A stretch of DNA of 64,000 bases from NCBI RefSeq assembly GCF_020991125.1, contig NZ_CP087715.1:2011501-2075500 (forward strand), given 5' to 3'. Position numbers and translations under genes: made by a program. Source of the stretch: Microbulbifer celer (GTDB lineage Bacteria; Pseudomonadota; Gammaproteobacteria; Pseudomonadales; Cellvibrionaceae). Under the pieces are notes generated by a model. That model had not been told where the DNA came from. It did no database searches and saw only the letters and a program-made list of their open reading frames with translations. This document shows, in pieces, positions 47,929 to 56,728 of the stretch. The first letter of the stretch is position 1. Every line of letters starts with the position of its first letter.

Positions 47929-49758
47929 ATGGATAAATCGACATCGCGTACCGGACTGCCATTGAAAAGCCTGATTGCCGCAGGGATGACCGTGGCAGTG
48001 CTCGGCTGCAGCCAGGAAAACGCGCAGAACAAACCCGCTCCGGAAGGCAGCCAGCCGGCTGCCCAGGCGAAGCGTGACGCCTCGGCAGCCGAAGCAGCCG
48101 AATCATCCCCCACCGCCTCCGCTGCTAAAAGCGCACCGCTGAGTGCCGACGACAAAGCGAAAGTCGCGGAGATGGCCAAAGATCTGCACACGCATATCAA
48201 GGTGCTGGCCTCCGATGAATACGAAGGCCGCGCCCCGGCGACCAAGGGCGAGGAGCTGACCGTCAACTACCTCGCCAAAGAGTTTGAAGAACTCGGCCTT
48301 GAGCCCGGTGCCACCGATGAAGACGGCAACCCCAGCTGGTTCCAACAGGTGCCGGTGGTGGAAATGCAGATAGAGAGCACCCCACTCACCATCCGCGGTA
48401 AAGCCGGCGACCAGTCATATGAGAAAGTACTGGAACCGCGCGCGGATATGGTGGCCTTCACCCAGCGCCAGACGGACGAGAGCAGCCTGCAAGACAGCGA
48501 GCTGGTCTTCGTCGGCTACGGTATCGTCGCACCAGAAAATGACTGGAACGACTATGCCGGGCTGGACATGAAGGGCAAGACCGCGGTCATCCTGGTGAAC
48601 GATCCGGGCTACGCCACCAAGGATAAAGACCTGTTCAATGGCAATGCCATGACCTATTACGGCCGCTGGAGCTACAAGTTTGAAGAGGCGGCGCGCCAGG
48701 GAGCAGACGGTGCCATCATCATCCATGAAACCGGCGCCGCAGGGTATCCGTGGGAAGTGGTCAGCGGCAGCTGGTCTGGTACGCAGATTGGTCTCGAAGC
48801 TGAGGACAAGAATGCCGACCGGATCGCCGTGGAAGCCTGGATGACCGACGACGCCGCAAGCGCGGTCTTTGAAGCGGCCGGCCTGAACCTGCAACAGGAA
48901 ATGGACGCCGCCAAAGAGCGGGGATTCAAAGCCAAGCCGTTGAACTTTACCGCCAGTGTCGACCTGAAGAACTCCGTGCGCACTTCTAAATCACGCAACG
49001 TCGTGGCCAAGATCCCCGGCAGCAAGCATCCAGACGAAGCCGTGATCTATACCGCACACTGGGATCACCTGGGTGTTAACGATCACGCCGAGGGCGAAGA
49101 CCACATTTTTAACGGCGCCGTGGATAACGCCACTGGCACCGCCGGACTGATCGCCATCGCACGTCAGGCCAAGGCGCAGCCTCAGGCCCCTGAGCGCTCC
49201 ATGATCTTTGTGGCAGTCACCGCTGAAGAGTCCGGCCTGCTGGGCTCCAAGTACTATGCGGAAAACCCGGTAGTGCCGCTGGAGAAAACCGTCGCCGGTA
49301 TTAACTTCGACGCCATGGGCGTGCTCGGCCCAATGCGCGATGTAATCGTCGTGGGCTATGGCAATAGCGAGCTGGAAAAAATGCTGGAGAATACCGCGAA
49401 GCAACAGGGCCGCTATCTCTCACCGGAGGAGCATCCGGAACGCGGCTACTTCTACCGCTCCGATCATTTCAGCCTGGCCAAGAAAGGCGTACCCATGCTG
49501 TACTTTGATTCCGGCACCGACAGTTTTGAGCACGGCCGCCAGTGGGCACAGGAAAAAGGCGAGGCATACACCACCCACGCCTATCACAAGCCTGCCGACG
49601 AATACGATCCGGAGTGGAATCTCGAGGGTGCCGCAATGGATCTGCTATTGGGCCTGAACCTCGGACTTGAGCTGGCCAACAGTCGCGACTGGCCGAACTG
49701 GTACGAAGGCAATGAGTTCCGCGCTATCCGCGACCAGTCAGCAGATAGCCGTCAATAA
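47929..49758 (+). CDS. M28 family metallopeptidase lipoprotein with PA domain
   Basis: Secreted two-zinc aminopeptidase-type enzyme, 609 residues. Lipoprotein signal with lipobox VLGC (Cys27), then an Ala/Glu-rich linker (28-70). A protease-associated (PA) insert lies at about 150-310. Zinc ligands of the M28 set: H377 (YTAHWDHLG), D399 (GAVDNATGTAGL), E433/E434 (TAEESGLLGS), D461 (NFDAMG) and H513 (RSDHFSLAKKG). Good ribosome-binding site (AGGAA). Follows the M14 gene by 81 bp and may be co-transcribed, though the two act in different compartments. Confidence 0.93.
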   Translation: MDKSTSRTGLPLKSLIAAGMTVAVLGCSQENAQNKPAPEGSQPAAQAKRDASAAEAAESSPTASAAKSAPLSADDKAKVAEMAKDLHTHIKVLASDEYEGRAPATKGEELTVNYLAKEFEELGLEPGATDEDGNPSWFQQVPVVEMQIESTPLTIRGKAGDQSYEKVLEPRADMVAFTQRQTDESSLQDSELVFVGYGIVAPENDWNDYAGLDMKGKTAVILVNDPGYATKDKDLFNGNAMTYYGRWSYKFEEAARQGADGAIIIHETGAAGYPWEVVSGSWSGTQIGLEAEDKNADRIAVEAWMTDDAASAVFEAAGLNLQQEMDAAKERGFKAKPLNFTASVDLKNSVRTSKSRNVVAKIPGSKHPDEAVIYTAHWDHLGVNDHAEGEDHIFNGAVDNATGTAGLIAIARQAKAQPQAPERSMIFVAVTAEESGLLGSKYYAENPVVPLEKTVAGINFDAMGVLGPMRDVIVVGYGNSELEKMLENTAKQQGRYLSPEEHPERGYFYRSDHFSLAKKGVPMLYFDSGTDSFEHGRQWAQEKGEAYTTHAYHKPADEYDPEWNLEGAAMDLLLGLNLGLELANSRDWPNWYEGNEFRAIRDQSADSRQ

Positions 49759-49927
49759 CGCCTTTCAGTAATACCCGGGTGACAACCGGTGAGATGCATA
49801 GTACTTTGCTCTCGCCGGTTTCCACTCCCTCGAACGCACTGCGAAAACAGCCCTGCCCTCTGTCAACCTGCCTTCAATCTACCCTCACAATCTACTCTCA
49901 CAATCCACTCTCAACCGAATACCATCC

Positions 49928-50416
49928 TCAACAGACCGTCTCATGGCGCTCCTTTCTCGCCACCAGCCAGTAGGTCACACCCAGCGCCAGAATCACTGCA
50001 CCGAAGCCGAGAATATAAATCGGCTCCGTATCCTCCAGATCCATCACGATCACTTTCCGCGCTATCGCCATTAACGCCGTCGCCAGCACCAGCTGGATGG
50101 GAATGACGTTGGAACCCAGGTACAGGCGGATATTGATGAAGATTTCAATCGCGATCAGCACCAGCATAAAGGCACCAAAAACGTCGAAAAGATCGTTGTA
50201 ATCCAGCAGGTAAAGGGGCGGTTCAGCGAGATGATTGTAGATGACATAGACCACATCAATCACCGCCCAGAGGATCACCAAGGTCATCAGGATCGCCAAC
50301 AGGCGTACCGCATTGCGAATAACGGCGTGTAGAACTCGAACCAGGGGATCTTCGTGCTCACCCGGCAGTTCTTCGTGAATCAATCGGTGCCGATGCCCTC
50401 TGTCAGTATCGTTCAT
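49928..50416 (-). CDS. PsiE-like phosphate-starvation-inducible membrane protein
   Basis: 162 residues with four predicted membrane helices (about 35-58, 75-97, 104-122 and 132-152). The polar, His-rich N-terminus precedes the first helix. Motifs LLDYNDLFDVFGAFMLVLIAIEIF and ARKVIVMDL match the PsiE family (DUF-type), whose function is unknown. Downstream of fadD on the same strand but separated by a strong terminator, so probably its own unit. Confidence 0.82.
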   Translation of the reverse strand: MNDTDRGHRHRLIHEELPGEHEDPLVRVLHAVIRNAVRLLAILMTLVILWAVIDVVYVIYNHLAEPPLYLLDYNDLFDVFGAFMLVLIAIEIFINIRLYLGSNVIPIQLVLATALMAIARKVIVMDLEDTEPIYILGFGAVILALGVTYWLVARKERHETVC

Positions 50417-50478
50417 ATTACGCCTCTTTTTGCTCCCTATACTTATAGTGCAATTTGAGGCATTTTTTCACGGGCACA

Positions 50479-50505
50479 AAAAAGCCCGCGGGTTGCGGGC
50501 TTTTT
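50479..50505 (-). terminator. Terminator of the acyl-CoA ligase gene
   Basis: AAAAAGCCCGC-AACCC-GCGGGCTTTTT read on the minus strand, 11-bp perfect arms, 22 bp after the stop. Confidence 0.9.
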
Positions 50506-50526
50506 GCAGATATCAGAAAACTGTCG

Positions 50527-52161
50527 TCAGGCCGTTTCGACCTCGGTTTTCTTCAGCTCCTCATCGCGCAGTTCACGGCGCAGAATCTTGCCGACATTGG
50601 TCTTCGGGAGGTCTTCGCGGAACTCGATGTTTTTCGGCACTTTATAGGCAGTCAGGTTTTCGCGACAGAACGCCACAACCTCTTCCGCCGTCAGCGAATC
50701 GTCCGCTTTGACCACAAACAACTTCACCGCCTCACCACTTTTCTCGTCTGGAATACCGACGGCAGCAGCTTCGGTGACTTTTTCGTGGGCGCTGACGATG
50801 TCCTCAATTTCATTCGGATAAACGTTGAAGCCGGAAACAATGATCATGTCTTTCTTGCGATCGACAATCTTGATGTAACCATCGTCCTGAATGACTGCCA
50901 TATCACCGGTTTTCAACCAACCTTCGGAGTCAATGGATTCCGCCGTGGCTTCCGGGCGCTCCCAATAGCCTTTCATCACCTGTGGACCGCGGACGCAAAG
51001 CTCACCCGGCGAGTTATTGGGCAGGTCGTTCCCATTCTCATCGGTCACTTTGACATCCGTGCCGGGAACAGCCACACCCACGGTACCCAGCTGTACGGCG
51101 TCTGCCGGGTTAAAAGACACCACCGGAGACGTCTCGGTCATACCGTAACCTTCGGTAACGGTGCAGCCAGTCATTTTCTCCCAGCGCACCGCAGTGTCGC
51201 GGGTAAGGGCCATGCCGCCGGAACAGGTGGTGTGCAGTTTACTGAAATCCAGGTTGGCAAACTCAGGGTTGCGCATCAGGCCGTTGAACAGGGTGTTCAA
51301 GCCACAGAAACCGGTAATACGCTTGCCTTTCAGGGTTTTGACAAAGCCCGGGATATCGCGCGGATTCGGAATCAGCAGGGAATGGTTACCGGTCGTGAAC
51401 AGACACATGCAGTGAATGGTAAAGGCATAGATGTGATAGAGCGGCAGTGGCGCAACATAGTATTCTTCACCTTCTTTCATGGAGTCGCCCAACGCTTCGC
51501 GCACCTGCTCCATATTGGCAACCAGATTGCGGTTGGTCAGCATTGCGCCTTTGGCCACACCGGTAGTCCCGCCAGTGTATTGAAGAACAGCTATATCTTC
51601 CGGAGAACGCTGCACGTCCTCGTGGGGCTGTTTCGCGCCAGTAGCCATGGCATCGCGGAAATCTACGCGATTGGCAAAGCTGAACTCCGGCACCATCTTC
51701 TTGACGTACTTGGCGACACTGTTGATCAGGACGCGCTTCAGCGGTGGGTGCAGATCCGCAATTTCGGAAACAATCACCTGCTCAACACCGGTCTCCGGGA
51801 TCACAGAGGAAGCAGTATCGGCAATGTTGGCCAATACGACCAGCGCCTTGGCACCCGAATCATTCAACTGGTGCTTGAGTTCACGCCGGGTGTACAGCGG
51901 GTTGGTATTAACCACAACCAGCCCCGCACGCAGCGCGCCAAATACCACCACCGGATACTGGAGAACATTGGGAAGCTGAACGGCGATGCGGTCACCGGGT
52001 TTCAGATTGGTTTTGTTCTGTAGGTAGGAGGCGAAATTGGCACTCAGACGATCAATATCGCCAAGGGTCAGCGTATGTCCTACACAGGTAAATGCCGGAC
52101 GGTCGGAAAATTTGGCCGTAGCGGCTTTAAACACATCAAGAATACTGCGATCAATGTCCAA
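50527..52161 (-). CDS. fadD: Long-chain acyl-CoA synthetase (FadD type)
   Basis: AMP-forming ligase that activates fatty acids to acyl-CoA for beta-oxidation. I chose the TTG at 52161 (544 residues) because GGGAGA lies eight bases upstream; another TTG at 52176 lacks this spacing. The AMP-binding P-loop YTGGTTGVAKG is at about 195-205, TEGYGMTETSPV is the adenylate motif, GWLKTGDMAVIQDDGYIKIVDRKKDMII is the hinge region, and the catalytic lysine is in TNVGKILRREL. FadD identity is likely, but paralogs with other chain preferences are common in marine relatives. Confidence 0.9.
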   Translation of the reverse strand: MDIDRSILDVFKAATAKFSDRPAFTCVGHTLTLGDIDRLSANFASYLQNKTNLKPGDRIAVQLPNVLQYPVVVFGALRAGLVVVNTNPLYTRRELKHQLNDSGAKALVVLANIADTASSVIPETGVEQVIVSEIADLHPPLKRVLINSVAKYVKKMVPEFSFANRVDFRDAMATGAKQPHEDVQRSPEDIAVLQYTGGTTGVAKGAMLTNRNLVANMEQVREALGDSMKEGEEYYVAPLPLYHIYAFTIHCMCLFTTGNHSLLIPNPRDIPGFVKTLKGKRITGFCGLNTLFNGLMRNPEFANLDFSKLHTTCSGGMALTRDTAVRWEKMTGCTVTEGYGMTETSPVVSFNPADAVQLGTVGVAVPGTDVKVTDENGNDLPNNSPGELCVRGPQVMKGYWERPEATAESIDSEGWLKTGDMAVIQDDGYIKIVDRKKDMIIVSGFNVYPNEIEDIVSAHEKVTEAAAVGIPDEKSGEAVKLFVVKADDSLTAEEVVAFCRENLTAYKVPKNIEFREDLPKTNVGKILRRELRDEELKKTEVETA

Positions 52162-52492
52162 CTTGTTTTCTCCCAATGCTGTTGTTTTGATGGTGCCGAC
52201 CGAGACAGAGCCTGAAACCTCTAACCGGACTCTTCAGGAAGGAACTGCACATGCCACATCCCGGGGTACGCCAGTCCTACCGGGCTCGGTACGACTGCCT
52301 GACGCTGACCTGGATGCCCACACACAAAGAGTCCGACTGGGCTTCAACCTCGGCATCCTCCATGTCCGTTTATAGTCGAATTCCGGAACCAGAGGATACT
52401 AGGACGGCTAAATTATTGTTAATTCTGATTAATTGTCATTATTTCGCAGTCTGCGCGGCAGGAACCTGCAGGCATCTGCATGGGCCGCACAG
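52162..52492 (-). other. 331-bp region upstream of the acyl-CoA ligase gene
   Basis: No gene. It holds a likely promoter for the ligase gene (52412-52439) and a leader of about 240 nt. I found no PsrA-like box here. Confidence 0.5.
52412..52439 (-). promoter_or_regulatory. Probable sigma-70 promoter of the acyl-CoA ligase gene
   Basis: On the minus strand ATGACA (52439-52434), a 16-bp spacer and AATAAT (52417-52412), each five of six to consensus, in an AT-rich patch. Confidence 0.45.
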
Positions 52493-52819
52493 TCACGAGG
52501 TGGAGAACAGATCCGCCAGTGCTGCCGCCAGTTGTCGGTCACCGCTGTAGCGGATATCACCCAACAGAAACGCGTGTCGCGCACTCAAGGTGCCGCCAAT
52601 GATGTCACTCAGCGTGTTATACGACATTTCCAGCTCCAACGCCGCAGACTCCGCCTGCCCCATCGTCTGGACTGCCTGCAGTGTGCCCTGCCCATCGGCA
52701 TCCGGTAACACCTGCAGGTAAAAATCACTGCCATCCGGCAAAAGAAACTGTACCCGACAGGTCGAGGGCAAACAAGTAAGCCCCTGCAGCCTTTCGAGTA
52801 TACGGGCCGGTATTTGCAT
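52493..52819 (-). CDS. Small SCP2-like lipid-binding protein
   Basis: 108 residues. The C-terminal half (YNTLSDIIGGTLSARHAFLLGDIRYSGDRQLAAAL) follows the SCP2 sterol-carrier pattern of a short helix, the G-x-L-x-x-x-x-A-F-x-x-G strand, then a closing helix. Such proteins bind acyl-CoAs or other lipids. The N-terminus is shorter than in the full domain. It lies between the acyl-CoA dehydrogenase and the acyl-CoA ligase, a context consistent with lipid handling. Ribosome-binding site GGAGCG. Confidence 0.65.
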   Translation of the reverse strand: MQIPARILERLQGLTCLPSTCRVQFLLPDGSDFYLQVLPDADGQGTLQAVQTMGQAESAALELEMSYNTLSDIIGGTLSARHAFLLGDIRYSGDRQLAAALADLFSTS

Positions 52820-52873
52820 CAGCGCTCCGCAAACAAATCCGCCGTGGCCAGCGCAGGCAACAGCAGATGTGAA

Positions 52874-52903
52874 AACACCGCCGGGGTTGCCCCAGGCGGT
52901 GTT
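52874..52903 (-). terminator. Terminator of the acyl-CoA dehydrogenase gene
   Basis: AACACCGCC-T-GGGG-(CAA)-CCCC-GGCGGTGTT followed by TT on the minus strand, 18 bp past the stop. Stem with one bulged base. Confidence 0.8.
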
Positions 52904-52920
52904 CGCTTTAGTTTCTGACC

Positions 52921-54702
52921 TCAGAAGCTGAAGTGTTCAGCATCCAGGGACATCAGGTTTTCCGCCCCGCTCAGCATCGCGCTGGCGTGGGTGGCGGTAC
53001 GTGGCAGGATACGATCGAAATAGAAACGCGCGGTGGCGAGCTTCGCATTGTAGAAGTCCTGCTCGCCAGTACCCGCGGCGAGATTGTCACTGGCAACTTT
53101 TGCTGCCAGTGCCCACAGGTAAGCCTGTACCGCGTAACCGGAATACATCAGGTAGTCGACGGATGCTGCACCTACCTCTTCCGGGTTCTCCATGGCCTTG
53201 GCACCGACGTGCATGGTCACTTCGCCCCACTCCTTGTTGATTTCCTGCAACTTGGTCACGAACGGTGCCAGTGTTTCGTTGTCGATTTCCGCCTGACAGA
53301 ACTTGTGCACAATCTTGGTGAATTTGCGCAGCAGCTCACCCTGACTCATCAGTACTTTACGACCCAGCAGATCCAGCGCCTGAATACCGGTGGTGCCTTC
53401 GTAAATCATGGCAATACGGGCATCACGCACGTTCTGCTCAACACCCCATTCGGCGATATAACCGTGACCACCAAAACACTGCATACCCAGGTTTGCAGAT
53501 TCGAAACCGGTCTCGGTCAGGAACGCTTTTGCAATCGGCGTCAGGAACGCCAGCAGATCGTTCGCTTCCTGCTTCTCTTCTTCGCTGCCAGCCTGGGTGC
53601 GGTCAACCTGCTTCGCACACAGCATGGTCAGCATACGACCGCCTTCGGAGAAGGCTTTCTGGGTCAGCAGCATACGGCGTACGTCGGGGTGTACGATGAT
53701 CGGGTCGGCAGCGCCTTCCGGGTTTTTCGGGCCGCTCAGGGCACGCATCTGCAGGCGGTCTTTGGCATAGGCGAGGGACTTCTGGAAGCCCACTTCCGCG
53801 TGTGCCACGCCCTGCAGGGCGGTGCCCAGACGCGCGGTATTCATGAAGGTGAACATGCAGTTCAGGCCCTTGTTCGGCGGGCCGATCAGGAAACCTTTGG
53901 CGCCGTCGAAGTTGAGCACCGCGGTGGCGTTGCCGTGGATACCCATCTTGTGCTCAAGAGAGCCGCAAACCACCTGGTTACGGTCACCACTTTCCGGCAT
54001 GAACTTCGGTACGATGAACAGGGAAATGCCCTTGGTGCCCGCCGGAGCGTCAGGAAGACGCGCGAGAACGATATGAACGATATTCTCCGCCATATCGTGT
54101 TCACCGGCAGAGATAAAGATTTTGGTACCGGTAATGGCGTAAGAGCCATCATCGTTGGGCTCGGCCTTGGTACGCAGAATACCCAGGTCTGTACCGCAGT
54201 GCGGCTCGGTCAGACACATGGTGCCGGTCCAGGAACCTTCTACCAGCTTCGTCAGGTAGGTTTCTTTCTGCTCGTCGGTACCGTGGGCTTCCAGAGTATT
54301 CATGGCGCCGTGGGACAGGCCCGGATACATACCCCAGGACCAGTTGGCGGTACCCACCATTTCGCTCAAGGCAGTGCCCAGAGACGGGGGTAGGCCCTGA
54401 CCACCGTGATCAACACTGTGGGCCAGAGACGGCCAGCCGGCTTCCACGAACTGCTGGTAGGCTTCTTTAAAGCCTTCCGGCGTGGTGACTTCACCGTCGT
54501 TCCAGGTACAACCCTGCTGGTCGCCAATCTGGTTCAGTGGGGCGAGGACGTTTTCACAGAATTTGGCGCCCTCGTCGAGGATGGCGTCCACTACGTCGGG
54601 GCTCGCATCTTCAAAGCCCAGCGTTTCATAGTGTTGATCCCAGTCCAGCATTTCACGCATGGCGAAGCGCATGTCGCGCAGCGGAATCTTGATCTCGCTC
54701 AT
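52921..54702 (-). CDS. Acyl-CoA dehydrogenase, long (about 600-residue) DmdC-like class
   Basis: FAD enzyme forming trans-2-enoyl-CoA. 593 residues, the length of the class that carries an extra C-terminal domain and includes the methylthiopropionyl-CoA dehydrogenase DmdC and several fatty acyl-CoA dehydrogenases. MCLTEPHCGTDLG and IFISAGEHDM are flavin-binding segments. The catalytic base is E435 in MIYEGTTGIQALDLLGRK. The C-terminal domain ends GAENLMSLDAEHFSF. Downstream of an AraC-type regulator on the same strand. Substrate chain length cannot be told from sequence. Confidence 0.92.
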   Translation of the reverse strand: MSEIKIPLRDMRFAMREMLDWDQHYETLGFEDASPDVVDAILDEGAKFCENVLAPLNQIGDQQGCTWNDGEVTTPEGFKEAYQQFVEAGWPSLAHSVDHGGQGLPPSLGTALSEMVGTANWSWGMYPGLSHGAMNTLEAHGTDEQKETYLTKLVEGSWTGTMCLTEPHCGTDLGILRTKAEPNDDGSYAITGTKIFISAGEHDMAENIVHIVLARLPDAPAGTKGISLFIVPKFMPESGDRNQVVCGSLEHKMGIHGNATAVLNFDGAKGFLIGPPNKGLNCMFTFMNTARLGTALQGVAHAEVGFQKSLAYAKDRLQMRALSGPKNPEGAADPIIVHPDVRRMLLTQKAFSEGGRMLTMLCAKQVDRTQAGSEEEKQEANDLLAFLTPIAKAFLTETGFESANLGMQCFGGHGYIAEWGVEQNVRDARIAMIYEGTTGIQALDLLGRKVLMSQGELLRKFTKIVHKFCQAEIDNETLAPFVTKLQEINKEWGEVTMHVGAKAMENPEEVGAASVDYLMYSGYAVQAYLWALAAKVASDNLAAGTGEQDFYNAKLATARFYFDRILPRTATHASAMLSGAENLMSLDAEHFSF

Positions 54703-54986
54703 CCTGTTTACCCTCTTTTACTCGCAAATTGTTGTCGGCTGATCGGGAATCACTACCCGAACCTCGGGCTCGTGACCCGGATATTGGATTCATTCATCAT
54801 AGTAAGGAATCTGCATTTCTCACTATGGCGAAATCCGCCCAAAGCGCTAACAAATTACGGCGGGGAACGGCTATCAGACTGCGCCGTCAGCGGATTAGAA
54901 ATAGCCGGTCAGGCACCTGAGCCACCGCCACAACGGGCCCGCGAGGCATCGACAGCGATACGGACCGGGGCGTTCTGCCTCCGAGG

Positions 54987-56054
54987 TCAAAGGGTGGCAA
55001 CGCTGGATCGCGGGCTTTTGCGATACTCACCCGGCGTTACCCCTGTCCACTTTTTGAAAGCCCGGAAAAAAGCACTGGCCTCGTCAAAGCCGAGCATTTC
55101 AGCAATCTGGGCATTGGAAAGGTCGGGGCAACTCAGGTAGTGGAACGCCGCCTCCATCCGACATTCATCCTTGAGCTTCTGATAAGAAGTGGATTCCTGT
55201 TGCAGACGCCGACGCAACGTGGTCACCGACATATTCAATCGCTCGGCCACGGCCTCCGCCGACGGCATGGATTCGCTCACATCGCGGTTGAGGATGGTTT
55301 TCACTTTGGTCTTGATGCTGTTGGCGTTTCCGTCACTGATGACCAGGTGATAGGGCGCCGTGCGGATAAAGTCTTCAACCGTCTGCGGGCTCTGCACAAT
55401 GGGGTAATCCAGATAGCGCCCTTCATACTCCAACGCGTTGTGGGGCTGCTCAAACAACAGCTCATCCGCCTCGCTCTGGGCCAGAGCAGCGAACTCTTCC
55501 GGACAGGGAAACGAGAAGTGCAACCTGGCCAAAGGGATTTCCCGACCGACCAGCCAGCAATAAAAACGGTGCCACACCGCCAGGGTAGTGCGAATGACGC
55601 CGGGATTGGTATCGGCAATCAGCTGCTCGAACTCGCCGGGAGCCAGAGAACTGATACCGCGGATGAGTACGCGGTCGCGACCGTCCTCATTGCGCTCGAG
55701 TACCGGCTTGACCCGGAACCCGCGGCATATTTCCATAAACTCGGCACTGAGGGTGATGGCCTGACGCACCGTCGCGCAATTGACTACCGTCAGACACAGT
55801 AACCGGAATGAACCGGATCGCACGCGACCACCACTGAGCATACCGAACCATTCGTCCTGGGCCAGCCACATGACCCGCTGGTACAACCGGCCGTATTTCA
55901 CCGCCGAAAACGCAGCAACACCTTCGAGCTCCGACTGGTCGATATCTACCGATGCCAGCAACGCTTTCCGGTCACAGCCGTGTCCCGCCGCTTCATCCAG
56001 CAACCGCTGAACATAGGCAATGGGAATCCGAATATCCTCGTTAGCACTTTCCAT
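54987..56054 (-). CDS. AraC-family regulator with arabinose-binding-like sensor domain
   Basis: 355 residues. N-terminal sensor domain of the Arabinose_bd type (about 20-205, with WFGMLSGGRVRSGSFRLLCLTVV). The C-terminal AraC HTH has LNMSVTTLRRRLQQESTSYQKLKDECR and LGFDEASAFFRAFKKWTGVTPGEYR. Its ATG directly abuts the TAA of a 68-codon membrane-protein gene, implying coupling. Upstream of the acyl-CoA dehydrogenase gene, which it may control, as in several lipid-degradation loci. Confidence 0.87.
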   Translation of the reverse strand: MESANEDIRIPIAYVQRLLDEAAGHGCDRKALLASVDIDQSELEGVAAFSAVKYGRLYQRVMWLAQDEWFGMLSGGRVRSGSFRLLCLTVVNCATVRQAITLSAEFMEICRGFRVKPVLERNEDGRDRVLIRGISSLAPGEFEQLIADTNPGVIRTTLAVWHRFYCWLVGREIPLARLHFSFPCPEEFAALAQSEADELLFEQPHNALEYEGRYLDYPIVQSPQTVEDFIRTAPYHLVISDGNANSIKTKVKTILNRDVSESMPSAEAVAERLNMSVTTLRRRLQQESTSYQKLKDECRMEAAFHYLSCPDLSNAQIAEMLGFDEASAFFRAFKKWTGVTPGEYRKSPRSSVATL

Positions 56055-56261
56055 TTATTTGTTTCTGCGGTTGCGCACCCAGTTGAGCAGAGCACCAAAG
56101 CCGAGCGCGACAGCAACAATTACAGCAAGAAATATCAGCATCAGCACCAGATAGCTGAGAAGATCAGCTACCGGAAGATCCCAGCTCCAAACTGCCGCTG
56201 CGATAAACGCGATACAGGCGAGAACACTGGTTATAAACGAGCGGCGGCGTTTTCTGGCCAT
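56055..56261 (-). CDS. Small two-helix membrane protein
   Basis: 68 residues from the ATG at 56261; a longer frame to 56336 has no support. Begins with a basic stretch (MARKRRRSF), then hydrophobic helices at about 10-28 and 36-58, and ends in RNRRNK. The stop codon is immediately followed by the start of the AraC regulator gene (TAAATG). No family recognised. Could be a small sensor partner or simply an unrelated membrane peptide. Confidence 0.6.
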   Translation of the reverse strand: MARKRRRSFITSVLACIAFIAAAVWSWDLPVADLLSYLVLMLIFLAVIVAVALGFGALLNWVRNRRNK

Positions 56262-56605
56262 AACAACTGCAACTTTACTTTTTAGACAATGATCAAAAAT
56301 GAACGGCTGGTCGTCGCCTGTCCGGGACACTACCATTGATCAGGCTATATGGTGGTGTATCGCTCCGAGAAAAGCCACTACCAAACGGGTAAGCGGGCGA
56401 GCGGTCCGCGATATTTGCAGACGGAGGGCGCCGGCCGTATATGCCCTGTACCAGATTCAGACAGGGAGTACAGCCGCGTACAAAGCCCAGAACCGCGCCG
56501 GTGCGGCGCAGAATCGTGAAGCATCGGTTCTGCGGTGTCAACGACGCACAGTGACAAACCGCCTGTCAGGGTTTGCACCGACGCGCCCGGTCACCGGAGT
56601 TCACC
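56262..56605. other. 344-bp region between two small membrane-protein genes
   Basis: No firm gene. A plus-strand frame (56299-56634) is open but Arg/Ala-rich and unconvincing. Contains an inverted repeat GCAGAA/TTCTGC near 56510-56540. Otherwise nothing recognised. Confidence 0.35.
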
Positions 56606-56728
56606 ATGAAAAAACGCCTGCTCTACCGAAGTGAAGACCGCAAAACACTGCGCAAACTCGCCATCTGGGTCGAGTGCATGATGCTTGCGGCTGGTGCCGT
56701 GCTACTTGGCATCCTTGTTCTGGCCTAG
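56606..56728 (+). CDS. Possible 40-residue membrane peptide overlapping the fumC end
   Basis: ATG with GGAG eight bases upstream and a TAG stop. The peptide starts with a basic segment (MKKRLLYRSEDRKTLRKLA) and continues with one hydrophobic helix of about 20 residues (MMLAAGAVLLGILVLA at the end). The last 27 bases overlap the convergent fumC gene. The good ribosome-binding site and a positive-inside membrane layout favour a real small protein, but length alone makes chance possible. Confidence 0.45.
   Translation: MKKRLLYRSEDRKTLRKLAIWVECMMLAAGAVLLGILVLA

Noticed and set aside
49875-49920. Short direct repeats CTCACAATC(T/C)ACT after the M28 gene
   Set aside because: Only about two imperfect copies in a 169-bp gap; no associated structure or gene.
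50455-52023. A 522-codon plus-strand frame antisense to the acyl-CoA ligase gene
   Set aside because: Shadow of a gene with complete adenylate-forming motifs; begins inside the ligase terminator.
52933-54393. A 486-codon plus-strand frame antisense to the acyl-CoA dehydrogenase
   Set aside because: Produced by GC-rich codon bias of the real gene; no motifs and no ribosome-binding site.
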